This document shows positions 50,766-60,266 of a DNA stretch of 64,000 nt, piece by piece. Source of the stretch: Micromonospora lupini. GTDB taxonomy: Bacteria > Actinomycetota > Actinomycetes > Mycobacteriales > Micromonosporaceae. The position numbers were made by a program, and so were the translations under genes. How positions within the stretch are numbered: position 1 is the stretch's first letter; each line of letters starts with the position of its first letter. The notes beneath the pieces are model-generated. The model did not search any database. It was not told where the DNA came from and was given only the letters and a program-made list of their open reading frames with translations. The stretch covers positions 1,178,001 through 1,242,000 of the forward strand of contig NZ_JAPENL010000001.1 in NCBI RefSeq assembly GCF_026342015.1, written 5' to 3'.

Positions 50766-53700
50766 CTACTGCCAGGCACTCTGCTGGGTGTAGACGAGGT
50801 TGCCCGGGACGGCCGTCCCGTTGGTGCTCCACTCGGTGTACGCCCAGAAGTCGCCCTCGGCCAGCGGCTTGTTCGGCTTCAACGTGAAGTTGACGCTCTG
50901 ACCGCGCTCCGTCGTGGACGGCAGCGTCAACGTGGCAGGCGAATACCTGGCGTTGCGACCGATGATGGCGTGCCGCAGTTCGAAGTCGACGACCGGGCCA
51001 CCGGGCACCTGCGCGAACACGTACGCGGTGTAGCGCCCCGGCTCGGGCAGGAACTTGTACACCTGCTCCGCGCTGGTCCAGTACCTGTCACTGCTGTAGA
51101 CAAGCGTGTCGCCCTTGTAGAGGTAGAGGTCGAGGTTCGTGTTCGGGTCCTCGGTGTTGGCCTCGACGACGATGCCCGCCGTGTTCGCCGGCACGGTGAA
51201 GTCGACAGCCTTCACGCCGGACGCCTTCGGGTCGAACACGCCGCCGTAGACGCCGGCCGGTATCGAGTAGGACGTGCGCTGCACAGGCGTGTAACCGGTG
51301 CTGCGACCCGCGAGCGGCCCGGTGAAGCCCGGCTGGATCATCCCGAAGGAGCCGCTGGTCATCCGGCCGAACTCCTCGCCGTCGTCACCGTACGGCCGGG
51401 GGCTGATCCCCCACGGGCGGGCGGCGACCGGGATCCGGACGCTGTGTGCCTTGGCCTTCCAGGTGATCGATCCGGTCACGTACCGGTCCCAGGGTGCGTT
51501 GCCCCGGCGCAGCGTGATGGTCACCTTGGCGGACTTCCCCGGCGCCAGCGTCACCGACGCCGGCGTGACGGTGACCTTCATGCCGGGCACTCCGGACACC
51601 GACGACCGGTACGTCTCCCGCGCCGTGCCCACGTTTGTCAGCGTGCGGGTGAGGGTCACCGGGCGGGTGCCGTCGTACTCGCGCAGCGAGATGGCCGGCA
51701 GGTTGAGTTCCTTACCGTCGGGCTGGGCCGTCTCGCTGAAGGCGACAAGTTCCGCCGCCGTCGGCTCGATGACCAGTCCCGGGTCGGTGGCCCGGGCCAG
51801 GTTGATGAAGCCGCTGCCCTGGTCCAGGGGGTTGCTGGTGCCGACGGTGTCGGTCGCGGTGGTCCGCAGTGCCGAGGCGACCCGGCCCGGCGTCCAGTCC
51901 GGGTGCGTGGCACGCAGGACAGCTGCCGCGCCGGCCACGTACGGCGAGGCCATCGAGGTGCCCGAGTACGCGTCGTACTGCCGCCCGAAGTTGCCGGCCG
52001 GTGACACCGCGGCGATGATGTCCGACCCCGGGGCGACCAGGTCCGGCTTGAAGACGCCGTAGGTCACCTTGTCCGGGCCGGTGGAGGAGAAGTCCGCGAC
52101 GCTTGGGACGCCCGGCACGCTGGAGCCGTCACCGCCGGTGCGCAGGGACACCTTCGCGTCGGTGGGGTGGCGCATCAGGTAGTTGAACAAGGTGCCGGCC
52201 TGCTTCTCGGTCGGCAGGTACACCACCGGGAAGTTGTAGATCGAGTTGACCCGGTAGTTGCCGACCGGGTCGAACAGCACCATCGCCGCCCCGCCCTTGT
52301 CCTTGACCTCGGCCGCGGAGCCGAACGTGTCGGACAGCGCGCAGGCGACCACCTTGCCCTTGATCTTGGCAGAGTCGAGGCTGCCCGGTTCGCAGTAGAC
52401 GGCGCCCAGCTCCGGAGATCCGGCCTGGTCGCCGAAGACCATCGTCCGCGCGCCGCCGCCGGGCAGCGCGTCCAGCGAGCCGCCGACGAGCTTCGTGCCG
52501 TCGCCCAGCTTGAGCGTCGCCTCGTCGAGGTTGGTCACCGCCGCGCCGACAGTTGTCACCCAGGGCGCCGCGTTGCTGATGGCGCCGCTCACGATGCCTG
52601 TGTTCCCCGCCGACGCCGCCACGAAGACCCCGGACAGCGTGGCGTTGAGGAAGGCGACGCCGATGGGGGTGTTGGCCTCCCAGTCGCCGAGCTGCGAGCC
52701 GATCGAGAAGTTCAGGACCTGCACGCCGTCGGCGACTGCCGCGTCGATGCCGGCGATGATGTCGGCGTCGAAGCCCATCCCGGCCCAGAGCACCTTGTAG
52801 ACGGCGATCTGGGCGTCCGGCGCGACCCCGGAGATCGGGTCGAAACGCCGGCCGTCGATCGTGACGTCCGAGACCGGCAGACCGGCGGCCGTCGAGGCGG
52901 TGTGCGTGCCGTGGCCCTCCATGTCGCGGGGAGACAGCAGCTCACCCTCGGGCACCGAGCCACCGTCCGCGAGCCAGGTGTCGGCGAAGTACCGGGCACC
53001 GACGATCTTGCCGTTGCAGTGCTCGGTCACGAAGCCCACGCCGGTCTGGCACGTGCCGTGCCAGGTCGGGGGCGCGGGCATCTTCTTGGCGAACGAGGCG
53101 CTCTCCGGCCAGATGCCGGTGTCCAGGACGCCGATCACCATGCCCTTGCCGGTGGCGGGACCAGGCTTGACCGGCTTGGTGGTGTGGCCGGCAGCGGACG
53201 CGACCGGCTCACCAGCGGTGGCGGCGGTCGGGGTGGCGGCCGTCGTGGTGGTCGCGAGCGGCGACGCCGACCGGTTGCCGAGCGCGCGTGCGGCGGTGAC
53301 GGCGCGCACGCGCTTGTCCGCCCGCAACGCGGTCGCCTGCTGGGCGGTCAGCTTCGCCGAGAAGCCGTTGAAGGCCGCGGTGTAGGCCGCCTTGACCTGG
53401 ACACCGGCCTTGGAGGCGACGGCGGCACGCTGCGTGTCGAGGTGCCGGCGGTACGCCTGCGACGGCGCGGTCGTCACGTCCAGCCGGCCACCCGGGGCCG
53501 GGCGGGTCCGCGCCAGCCCCGACGTTCCGCCGACGTACGTGGTCAGCGGGGCCTCGGCCAGCTCGACGATGTAGACGCCTGAACCGGTCGCGTCCACGGC
53601 GGCCTTCGGGCTGGTCTCGTTGTCGCCGGAGCGACGGTCGGCCCCGTCGGTCAGGGTGGTGCGCCGGTCGGACCCGGTGGAGAAATAACCCGGACCGCTG

Positions 53701-53828
53701 GTGGCGGGCCGGTCCCCCGGGGCCGCCGACGCCGTTCCCGCAGCACCGGTTGTGCCGGTGATCATCGCGAGGACCAGCGTCGGTAGCGCCAGTCTTCGCA
53801 GCCTGTTCCCGCTCGTGCGTGAAGACAC
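50766..53828 (-). CDS. Secreted S8 subtilisin-like protease with PA, Fn3-like and C-terminal beta domains
   Basis: A 1020-residue exported protease. The signal peptide ends near residue 37 (AGTASA). An I9 propeptide (YIVELAEAPLTTY ... FNGFSAKLTAQQATALRADKRVRAV) precedes the catalytic domain: Asp in GVLDTGIWPES, His in GHGTHTASTAAG, Asn in SAGNTG and Ser in GTSMASPYVAGAA. A PA insertion lies between. After it come an Fn3-like domain (VTLTRTLTNVGTARETY) and a pre-peptidase-like beta domain (NTNLDLYLYKGDTLVY). The GTG at 53828 has GGAGAGGAG at five bases; the ATG at 53843 is an alternative. A CebR-type box lies upstream. Confidence 0.92.
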   Translation of the reverse strand: MSSRTSGNRLRRLALPTLVLAMITGTTGAAGTASAAPGDRPATSGPGYFSTGSDRRTTLTDGADRRSGDNETSPKAAVDATGSGVYIVELAEAPLTTYVGGTSGLARTRPAPGGRLDVTTAPSQAYRRHLDTQRAAVASKAGVQVKAAYTAAFNGFSAKLTAQQATALRADKRVRAVTAARALGNRSASPLATTTTAATPTAATAGEPVASAAGHTTKPVKPGPATGKGMVIGVLDTGIWPESASFAKKMPAPPTWHGTCQTGVGFVTEHCNGKIVGARYFADTWLADGGSVPEGELLSPRDMEGHGTHTASTAAGLPVSDVTIDGRRFDPISGVAPDAQIAVYKVLWAGMGFDADIIAGIDAAVADGVQVLNFSIGSQLGDWEANTPIGVAFLNATLSGVFVAASAGNTGIVSGAISNAAPWVTTVGAAVTNLDEATLKLGDGTKLVGGSLDALPGGGARTMVFGDQAGSPELGAVYCEPGSLDSAKIKGKVVACALSDTFGSAAEVKDKGGAAMVLFDPVGNYRVNSIYNFPVVYLPTEKQAGTLFNYLMRHPTDAKVSLRTGGDGSSVPGVPSVADFSSTGPDKVTYGVFKPDLVAPGSDIIAAVSPAGNFGRQYDAYSGTSMASPYVAGAAAVLRATHPDWTPGRVASALRTTATDTVGTSNPLDQGSGFINLARATDPGLVIEPTAAELVAFSETAQPDGKELNLPAISLREYDGTRPVTLTRTLTNVGTARETYRSSVSGVPGMKVTVTPASVTLAPGKSAKVTITLRRGNAPWDRYVTGSITWKAKAHSVRIPVAARPWGISPRPYGDDGEEFGRMTSGSFGMIQPGFTGPLAGRSTGYTPVQRTSYSIPAGVYGGVFDPKASGVKAVDFTVPANTAGIVVEANTEDPNTNLDLYLYKGDTLVYSSDRYWTSAEQVYKFLPEPGRYTAYVFAQVPGGPVVDFELRHAIIGRNARYSPATLTLPSTTERGQSVNFTLKPNKPLAEGDFWAYTEWSTNGTAVPGNLVYTQQSAWQ

Positions 53829-53884
53829 GAGACTCCTCTCCATCGCTCCCTTGTGGAGCTGTCTCATCGTTCGCGATCCGCTCA

Positions 53885-53898
53885 TGGGAGCGCTCCCC
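53885..53898. promoter_or_regulatory. CebR/CelR-like operator upstream of the subtilase gene
   Basis: TGGGAGCGCTCCCC matches the CebR/CelR operator TGGGAGCGCTCCCA at 13 of 14 positions. It lies 57 bases upstream of the subtilase start, next to a TTAGGT hexamer on the minus strand. CebR is the LacI-type repressor of cellobiose and cellulose use in Streptomyces and Thermobifida; it is not encoded in this window. Confidence 0.6.
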
Positions 53899-54015
53899 CA
53901 CCTAAGCCCGCGACGGTTAATCGAGGGTTTGCTCGGTGTTACGGATCGCTGGTGCACATAAGATCACGATGGGTCGGCCGTGCCTAGATCATGTTTTCCG
54001 GAGCGAGCCCGCCCG

Positions 54016-54660
54016 CTACGGCCAGAACCGCACCACGGCGACGACACCGGCGATGACGATGGCGGGCAGCACGACGTAGATCACCAGAAGCACCCACGGC
54101 AGCAGCCGGAACGCCCTGGCCATCGGGCTCTCCGGCGGGGTGTAACGGACGGGCGACTGCAGGCCCGACCGCTCCCAGACCAGCCCTGCCGCGTCCGTGA
54201 ACCGGATCCTCGCCCGCCCGAGGTGTGCCGCGTGACCGGTCAGCTCGAAGCTCGCGGTCTCGGACCTCTCCACGACGGCGAAGCGGCGGCCGCCGTGTGC
54301 CGTCACCATCGCCACCGCCTCTCGGCGACGGCCCGGCCAGCGGTGGGTCTCCTCCCAGACGACGTCGACATGGACGTCGAAGATCGGCGCGGCGCTGTGG
54401 TTGACAAGCGTCACCGTCGCCGGGTTCGTCGCGTCGTAGACCCGGACGCCGTCGCTGTCGTCGCGGTCGAGAGTCAGGACGGGAATGACCAGGCGGGCCT
54501 GCGCCGCCTCGCGGCTCTCCTGCTCCTCGCGACGGACCCGGGTCTCGTGACGGAACAGCAGACCTGTGAAGATGACGGCGAATGTCGACATGACCAGCCC
54601 GGCCAAGCTCCCCCACGCCTGCATCCAGTCGGTGATCTTCGGGGCTTCGGCGGCTAGCAC
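54016..54660 (-). CDS. Membrane protein with two terminal helices
   Basis: A 214-residue protein. One helix is near the N-terminus (SLAGLVMSTFAVIFTGLLF, about 15-33), followed by a charged segment RHETRVRREEQESREAAQARL and a soluble beta-rich domain of about 120 residues; a C-terminal hydrophobic stretch (LLPWVLLVIYVVLPAIVIAG) ends it. No known family. The GTG at 54660 lies six bases after TACCCT on the minus strand, a leaderless promoter. Confidence 0.75.
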   Translation of the reverse strand: MLAAEAPKITDWMQAWGSLAGLVMSTFAVIFTGLLFRHETRVRREEQESREAAQARLVIPVLTLDRDDSDGVRVYDATNPATVTLVNHSAAPIFDVHVDVVWEETHRWPGRRREAVAMVTAHGGRRFAVVERSETASFELTGHAAHLGRARIRFTDAAGLVWERSGLQSPVRYTPPESPMARAFRLLPWVLLVIYVVLPAIVIAGVVAVVRFWP

Positions 54661-54666
54661 CGGATC

Positions 54667-54672
54667 AGGGTA
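54667..54672 (-). promoter_or_regulatory. Leaderless promoter -10 (TACCCT)
   Basis: On the minus strand TACCCT stands six bases before the GTG at 54660. Confidence 0.45.
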
Positions 54673-54704
54673 GGTACGAAACGCCACTCTGCCTATGGGC
54701 CGGC

Positions 54705-55649
54705 TCAGATCGGGAAGCGGCCCTGACGCCACTGCCAGTGGCGACCGGCCGCCAGGTGGTCGACGATCGCCCGTTGCAGGGCGGTGCGGCGCGGCAGCTC
54801 GTCGAGCGGCGTGCTCAGGGTGCGGAACACGAACCGCCGCACCTCGATGTCGGCGTCCGGTCCGTCCGACTCCGCGTAGGGCTCCAGCTCGAACCGTCGC
54901 TGGAAGCGGATGATGTTGGAATCCTCGGGCAGGTAGTCCCGCAACTGCGGATCGAGCAGCCACGAGCCGCAGGAGAATGCCGTGTAGGGCTCGTCCGGAA
55001 AGTGCCGCGCAAAGAAGGCGCGGGCCTCGTCGAGCGACGCCGAGACCGCCGCCGGGGTCAGCGGCCCCGAGTCGGGGACGTGCAGACCGATCGCGCCGTC
55101 GCCCCTGTGGTGCTGCAACCGCCCCAGCTCGTAGACGGCGCCCCGCACGTGCAGCGTCAACCAGCTCTGTATGACGGGCCAACCCTCGCGGCGCATCCGT
55201 CTGTCGATGGCGAGATTGCGGCCCACGTCCGCGAGGGTCACCCAGGACACGGCGTCGGGGACGCCGTGGTCGCCGTGGTACGCCCGGACGACGTCGACGA
55301 GGGCTAGGTACGCGTACACGTAGAGATGCCGCCAGGCGGGCCCCCTGTCGCGCGGCAGCTCCGGGCCGGGCGGCAGCCAGACGTAGCCGCCGAGATCGGC
55401 GCGGACCAGGGCGGTGGAGCGGTCGAGGAGCCAGCGCAGCTCCGGAGTCCACAGTGGTGACCCAGCCTCGGGCCAACCGGCCATGATCTCGTCGGCGTCG
55501 TCCGGGCGGACCGCGAGCCGGTCGAGGAGCGCGGGCGCGTCGGCCCTGGCGGGCAGCGGCGCCGACGGCGAGTCCCCCGCGAGCCGGTGCACACGCTCGA
55601 CGTCCTCGACGGGCACCCCGAGCCGGGTGGCGATGTCGTGCAGATCCAC
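54705..55649 (-). CDS. Acyltransferase-like protein (DUF5596 / GNAT-like C-terminal)
   Basis: A 314-residue protein. The N-terminus is helical (VDLHDIATRLGVPVEDVERVHRLAGD). The C-terminal half (VPDSGPLTPAAVSASLDEARAFFARHFPDEPYTAFSCGSWLLDPQLRDYLPEDSNIIRFQRRFELEPY) is the domain annotated as acyltransferase, GNAT-like, in many actinomycetes. It is cytoplasmic. TAGGTT seven bases before the GTG on the minus strand sets the start. The function is unproven; it may act on a carbohydrate or acyl intermediate. Confidence 0.75.
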   Translation of the reverse strand: MDLHDIATRLGVPVEDVERVHRLAGDSPSAPLPARADAPALLDRLAVRPDDADEIMAGWPEAGSPLWTPELRWLLDRSTALVRADLGGYVWLPPGPELPRDRGPAWRHLYVYAYLALVDVVRAYHGDHGVPDAVSWVTLADVGRNLAIDRRMRREGWPVIQSWLTLHVRGAVYELGRLQHHRGDGAIGLHVPDSGPLTPAAVSASLDEARAFFARHFPDEPYTAFSCGSWLLDPQLRDYLPEDSNIIRFQRRFELEPYAESDGPDADIEVRRFVFRTLSTPLDELPRRTALQRAIVDHLAAGRHWQWRQGRFPI

Positions 55650-55693
55650 GCGGACGAACCTACCGCCGGCCGGCGCCTTACCGAAGCCCGTGA

Positions 55694-56902
55694 CTAAACG
55701 TTTCCGGGCAGCGTCCCGGCAGGGTTCGCGCCGGCGAGGTACACCGCGAGCGGTCGGCGCAACACAGTCATGTCGCTCGTCGGGTCGCCGCGAACGACGA
55801 GCAGGTCGGCGTCGAAACCGGGGCCGACGCGGCCCTTGCTCCGCCCCAGGCCACACACCTCTGCGCCGACGGAGGTCGCCGCGGCGAGGGCTGCTGTGGC
55901 GGGGATGCCACTCGCGACGTACTCGACGAGCGTCTCCGGCAGGATCCCGTGCGGCTTCGCGGGGCCGAGGCCCGCGTCCGAACCAGCGACCAGGCGGACC
56001 CCGGCCCGGTGCAGGGTGGCGGCGCCGGCACGCAGCGCGGCCTCGCTGAGCCCGGCCCGCGCCGCCATCTCCACCACCTCCGGCGGCGTGATCACGGCGG
56101 GGTCGGTGCCGAGCGTGGCACAGACCGCCACCCCTGACGTGGCCAGTCGATCCGCGAGTTCCTCCGGGACGTGGGCGCCTGTCGCGGTCACGCACGTGCA
56201 GTGCTCGATGCCGTCGACACCGACGCGCAGCGCCTGCTCGACGGCGCTGAGCGCGTGCGCGTGCGCGGTCACCGGCAGGCCGAGATCGTGCGCCCGGGTC
56301 ACCGCGGCGGTCAGTTCCTGGTCGGTGAACTGCGGCCGGGTGGTATCGGTGCCGGGGGTGAACACTCCGCCGCTGGCCATGACCTTCAGCAGGTCGGCGC
56401 CGGCCGCCGCCTGCCGACGCACGGCCTCGCGGATCCCGTCGACGCCACTCGCCTCGCCCCCCATCCACCAGCAGTGCCCGCCGACGCTTGTGATCGGCGT
56501 GCCCGACCCGACCACCGTGGGTAGGTCGTCGCGCACCTCCCGGTCCCGCCATCGGAGCACGGCGCCACGGCGGTCGCCCAGGTCACGCACTGTCGTGACG
56601 CCGGCCGCCAGGTGGGCGCCAAGTGACGCCTCGACGACCGCGTCGAGGTCAGTCTCCGGACGTTCGGCGAGCCGGCCGAGCGCGTCCGGCCCGGCATCGG
56701 CGCACAGGTGCACGTGCGCGTCGATCAAGCCGGGAAGCAGGGTGTCGTCCGGATGCTCGCGCACCGGCCAACCCTCCGGCGCCTGCGCCCAACCCCTGCG
56801 CACCTCGGCGATACGACTGCCGTCCAGCAGGACCAGCACCCCGCCGTCCACGAGCCGCTCGCCGTCGAACATCCGCGCCGCCCGGATGGCGTGCCTCGTC
56901 AT
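55694..56902 (-). CDS. Amidohydrolase family protein (imidazolonepropionase-like)
   Basis: A 402-residue metal-dependent hydrolase. LLPGLIDAHVHL holds the HxH ligands, LLKVMASGGVF the carboxylatable Lys, VTAHAHAL and IEHCT further His ligands, and LVAGSDAG the catalytic Asp. FDADLLVVRGDPTSD is the usual end of the small domain. Members cleave cyclic amides or prolyl dipeptides (Xaa-Pro dipeptidase-like). The ATG at 56902 has GGAGGA five bases before it. It stands alone between other minus-strand genes. Confidence 0.92.
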   Translation of the reverse strand: MTRHAIRAARMFDGERLVDGGVLVLLDGSRIAEVRRGWAQAPEGWPVREHPDDTLLPGLIDAHVHLCADAGPDALGRLAERPETDLDAVVEASLGAHLAAGVTTVRDLGDRRGAVLRWRDREVRDDLPTVVGSGTPITSVGGHCWWMGGEASGVDGIREAVRRQAAAGADLLKVMASGGVFTPGTDTTRPQFTDQELTAAVTRAHDLGLPVTAHAHALSAVEQALRVGVDGIEHCTCVTATGAHVPEELADRLATSGVAVCATLGTDPAVITPPEVVEMAARAGLSEAALRAGAATLHRAGVRLVAGSDAGLGPAKPHGILPETLVEYVASGIPATAALAAATSVGAEVCGLGRSKGRVGPGFDADLLVVRGDPTSDMTVLRRPLAVYLAGANPAGTLPGNV

Positions 56903-56995
56903 CGGTCCTCCACTGTCGATGGAGCCACCATCCGCGCCGTCGAACCCGCTCACCTCCCCACCGGAGATGAGCCCTGTCCCTCGCGAGAGGGATCC

Positions 56996-57799
56996 TCAGA
57001 CAACGTGGCGCAGGTAGCCGGCGATCGCCGCGTCCAGCACCTGTGGGCCGGGACGCGCCCACACCTCGGCGGAGAAGACCTCCACCTCGATCGGGCCGCC
57101 GTAGCCGGCGGCGTCGACCGCCTCGCGCAGCCGGCGCAGCTCGATACACCCGTCACCGGGCAGCGCCCGGCCGAGCAGCACCCCCTCCGGCAGCGGGGTC
57201 ACCCAGTCGCAGACCTGGAACGCGGCGATCCGCGCGCCGGCCCGCGCGATCTGCGCGTACACCGTGTCGTCCCACCACACGTGGTACGCGTCGACGACCA
57301 CGCCGACCACGGCCGGGTCGAAACGCTCGGCGATGTCCAGCGCCTGGCCGAGGCTGGCGATCACGCACCGGTCGGCGGCGAACATCGGGTGCAGCGGCTC
57401 GATGGCCAGCCGGACGCCTGCCGCCGCCGCGTGCGGGGCCAGCTCGCCTATCGCGTCGGCGACCCGACGCCGGGCGCCGTCGACGTCCCGGCTGCCGGCC
57501 GGCAGACCGCCGGAGACCAGCACCAGCTCGGGCGCGCCAAGCGTGGCGGCTTCCTCGACGGCCCGCAGGTTCTCCGCACGCCAGTCGTCGGCGGAGAAGA
57601 AGCCGCCCCGGCACAGGGACGTGACGGCGAGACCGGCGTCGCGGACCAGTTTCGCCGAGCGGGCCAGCCCGTACCCGGCCACCGGCTCCCGCCACAGCCC
57701 GATGCCCGGCACACCGGCCGCCACACACCCGGCGACCACCTCGGGCAGCGCCCAGTGCTGGGCGGTGGCCTGGTTGAACGAGAAACGCGCGAGGCTCAC
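56996..57799 (-). CDS. Sugar phosphate isomerase/epimerase, TIM barrel
   Basis: A 267-residue AP-endonuclease-2-type barrel. SLARFSFNQATAQHWALPEVVAGCVAAGVPGIGLWREPVAGYG starts it; AIEPLHPMFAADRCVIASLGQALDIAERF, VVVDAYHVWWD and GPIEVEVFSAEVWAR carry the Glu, His, Asp metal ligands of the family. Probable role: isomerisation or epimerisation of a keto sugar. The GTG overlaps the previous stop (GTGA), making it the last gene of the LacI-controlled operon. Confidence 0.9.
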   Translation of the reverse strand: MSLARFSFNQATAQHWALPEVVAGCVAAGVPGIGLWREPVAGYGLARSAKLVRDAGLAVTSLCRGGFFSADDWRAENLRAVEEAATLGAPELVLVSGGLPAGSRDVDGARRRVADAIGELAPHAAAAGVRLAIEPLHPMFAADRCVIASLGQALDIAERFDPAVVGVVVDAYHVWWDDTVYAQIARAGARIAAFQVCDWVTPLPEGVLLGRALPGDGCIELRRLREAVDAAGYGGPIEVEVFSAEVWARPGPQVLDAAIAGYLRHVV

Positions 57800-58950
57800 T
57801 GCGCCACGCCCGCGACGGTGAAGAACGCGCGGGCGCGGGCGGCGGCCAGGTCGGCGTCGGGCAGCAGACCGGCCGCGTCGGCGAGGGTGAGCAGGGTCGC
57901 CAGGTGCGCCGGAGACCGCCCGGACTGCGCGCCGCCGACCATGGTGAAGTGGTCCTGGTGACCGGCCAGCCAGGCCAGGAACACGATCCCCGTCTTGTAG
58001 TGCCAGGTCGGCGCCGCGAACAGGTGCCGGGCCAGCGGCACGGTCGGCGCGAAGATCTCGTCGTACGCCGTCGGATCGCCCCGGTCGAGGGCGGCCAGCG
58101 CGGCGGCGGCGGCCGGCGCGATGGCCGCGAACACCCCGAGCAGCGCGTCGGAGTGGCCCACCTCGTCGCCCCGGATCAGCTCCGGGTAGTGGAAGTCGTC
58201 GCCGGTGTAGAGGCGTACCCCCGCCGGTAGCCGACGGCGTAGCGCCACCTCCCGGCCGGCATCGAGCAGCGACACCTTGACACCGTCCACCGTCGACCGA
58301 TGCGCCTTGATCAGCTCGACGACCGTGTCGGCGGCCAGGTCCAGGTCGGGCGATCCCCAGTAGCCGGTCAGCGCCGGGTCGAACATCGGGCCCAGCCAGT
58401 GCAGCACCACCGGTTCCCCGGCGGCGCTCAACAGCCCGTCGTACACCCGAAGGTAGTCCTCGGGGCCGCGGGCTGCGGCGGCCAGGTGTCGGCTGCACAT
58501 CAGCACCGGCCGGGCGCCTGCCGCGCGGACGTCGTCGAGCTGTTCGCGGTACGCGGCGGTGACCGCCGCCAGGGTGGCCGGGCCGGCCGGCAGCTGGTCG
58601 GTGCCGACACCGGCGACGATCCGGCCGCCCACCGCGCGGGCCTCGGCGGCGCTGCGCCGGATCAGCTCCCGGGTCGCCGGATAGTCCAGGCCCATCCCCC
58701 GCTGGGCGGTGTCCATCGCCTCGGCGACCCCCAGCCCGTACGACCACAGGTGCCGCCGGAACGCGAGGGTGGTGTCCCAGTCCACCGCCGCCGGGGCCCC
58801 CGGCACGTTCTCCGCGCCCGCGGCGGCGACCACGTGCGCGGCGGCGTACGCGATCCGACAGGCCGCCGGGGCGGCCGGGCGGGCGAACCCGCTCCCCCCG
58901 GCCAACCGGTGTCGCCGCCCGCCCGGCAGCACCACGTCGGCGGCGCTCAC
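57796..58950 (-). CDS. DUF993 family protein, dihydrodipicolinate-synthase-like TIM barrel
   Basis: A 384-residue protein. The AYAAAHVVAAA start, WDTTLAFRRHLWSYGLGVAEAMDTAQRGMGLDYP, and GVKVSLLDAGREVALRRRLPAGVRLYTGDDFHYPELIRGDEVGHSDALLG are DUF993 hallmarks; the K in GVKVSLLD sits where class I aldolases keep their Schiff-base Lys. DUF993 has no proven reaction, and its company (dehydrogenase, isomerase, LacI regulator) suggests aldol cleavage of a keto-sugar acid. GTG overlaps the dehydrogenase stop and its stop overlaps the isomerase start. Confidence 0.9.
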   Translation of the reverse strand: MSAADVVLPGGRRHRLAGGSGFARPAAPAACRIAYAAAHVVAAAGAENVPGAPAAVDWDTTLAFRRHLWSYGLGVAEAMDTAQRGMGLDYPATRELIRRSAAEARAVGGRIVAGVGTDQLPAGPATLAAVTAAYREQLDDVRAAGARPVLMCSRHLAAAARGPEDYLRVYDGLLSAAGEPVVLHWLGPMFDPALTGYWGSPDLDLAADTVVELIKAHRSTVDGVKVSLLDAGREVALRRRLPAGVRLYTGDDFHYPELIRGDEVGHSDALLGVFAAIAPAAAAALAALDRGDPTAYDEIFAPTVPLARHLFAAPTWHYKTGIVFLAWLAGHQDHFTMVGGAQSGRSPAHLATLLTLADAAGLLPDADLAAARARAFFTVAGVAQ

Positions 58951-60098
58951 CGCTGCAGCTTTGGAACCGGGACGCGGACGCCCTCTCGGGCCGCGCGCAG
59001 CCCCAGTTCGGCGAGCTGCACGCCGCGCGCGCCGGCCAGGAAGTCCCACGGGAACGGCTCGCCGGCCACGACGTGCCGGAGGAACGCCTCCCACTGCACC
59101 TTGAAGCCGTTGTCGAACTCCTCGTTGTCGGGCACCTCGGCCCACTGGGCGCGGAAGTCCTCGGTGGCCGGCAGATCCGGGTTCCACACCGGTTTCGGGG
59201 TGACCGCCCGATGCTGCACACGGCAGTTGCGCAACCCGGCGACGGCGCTGCCCTCGGTGCCGTCGACCTGGAACTCCACCAGCTCGTCGCGGTACACCCG
59301 CACACCCCACGACGAGTTGATCTGCGCGATGACCCCGCCGTCGAGTTCGAAGATGGCGTACGCGGCGTCGTCGGCGGTCGCCGCGTAGGCGCGACCGTCC
59401 TCGTCGACCCGCTCGGGCACGTGGGTGGCGGTCACGCAGGAGACCGCGTTGACCCGGCCGAACAGCTCCTCCAACACGTAGTGCCAGTGCGGGAACATGT
59501 CGGACGTGATCCCGCCGCCGTCCTCGGCGCGGTAGTTCCACGACGGGCGCTGGGCCGGCTGCCAGTCGCCCTCGAAGACCCAGTAACCGAACTCGCCGCG
59601 CACCGAGAGGATCCGGCCGAAGAACCCACAGTCGACGAGCCGCTTGAGCTTGCGCAGCCCCGGCAGGAACAGCTTGTCCTGTACGACGCCGGTGCGGACC
59701 CCGGCGGCGTCGGCGGCCCGGGCCAGGTCGAGCGCGCCGGCGGTGTCCTCGGCGAGGGGCTTCTCGGTGTAGATGTGCTTGCCGGCCTCGATGGCCTGCC
59801 GGATCGCCTTCTCCCGCTGCTGGGTGACCAGGGCGTCGAAGTAGATCTCGACGTCGTCGCGGGCCAGCGCCGAGGTCAGGTCGGTGGTCCAGTCGGTGAG
59901 GCCGTGTCGTGCGGCGAGCTCGCGGAGCTTCGTCTCGTTGCGCCCGACCAGGACGGGTTCCGGCCAGATGGTCGTGCCGTCGGCCACTGCCACACCACCG
60001 GACTCGCGGATGGCCAGCAGGGACCGGACGAGGTGCTGACGATAGCCCATCCGTCCGGTCACGCCGTTGACGATGATGCCGATGGACCTGCGGGTCAT
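58947..60098 (-). CDS. Gfo/Idh/MocA family oxidoreductase
   Basis: A 383-residue NAD(P)-dependent sugar dehydrogenase. SIGIIVNGVTGRMGYRQHLVRSL is an unusual N-terminal Rossmann motif (GVTGRMG rather than GxGxxG), AGKHIYTEKPLAEDT holds the catalytic Lys in EKP, and the C-terminal domain has GGGITSDMFPHWHYVLEELFG with the Asp/His pair. It would oxidise a sugar or polyol such as an inositol-like compound. The ATG has AGGAT before it. It is the first gene of the operon; LacI-type sites lie upstream. Confidence 0.92.
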   Translation of the reverse strand: MTRRSIGIIVNGVTGRMGYRQHLVRSLLAIRESGGVAVADGTTIWPEPVLVGRNETKLRELAARHGLTDWTTDLTSALARDDVEIYFDALVTQQREKAIRQAIEAGKHIYTEKPLAEDTAGALDLARAADAAGVRTGVVQDKLFLPGLRKLKRLVDCGFFGRILSVRGEFGYWVFEGDWQPAQRPSWNYRAEDGGGITSDMFPHWHYVLEELFGRVNAVSCVTATHVPERVDEDGRAYAATADDAAYAIFELDGGVIAQINSSWGVRVYRDELVEFQVDGTEGSAVAGLRNCRVQHRAVTPKPVWNPDLPATEDFRAQWAEVPDNEEFDNGFKVQWEAFLRHVVAGEPFPWDFLAGARGVQLAELGLRAAREGVRVPVPKLQR

Positions 60099-60161
60099 GG
60101 TGATCCTTCCGTCGTGCGGGGCCCGGCACGGCAGTCGAGGAGCGGGCCGGTCGGCGGATCA

Positions 60162-60175
60162 GGCAAACGCTTTCC
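60162..60175. promoter_or_regulatory. Candidate LacI operator upstream of the dehydrogenase operon
   Basis: GGCAAACGCTTTCC is a pseudo-palindrome with the central CG of LacI-family sites (GG.AA.CG.TT.CC matched). It lies 64-77 bases before the dehydrogenase start, opposite the LacI gene. TGGGAGCG follows immediately (60176-60183). Confidence 0.5.
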
Positions 60176-60266
60176 TGGGAGCGTAGGCGGGTTCCCGCAC
60201 GCCGGGCAAGGCCTTTCCTCGATCTATTCGCCGATCGCGGACCCCACAGGCGCCGGGCCACTCCGA

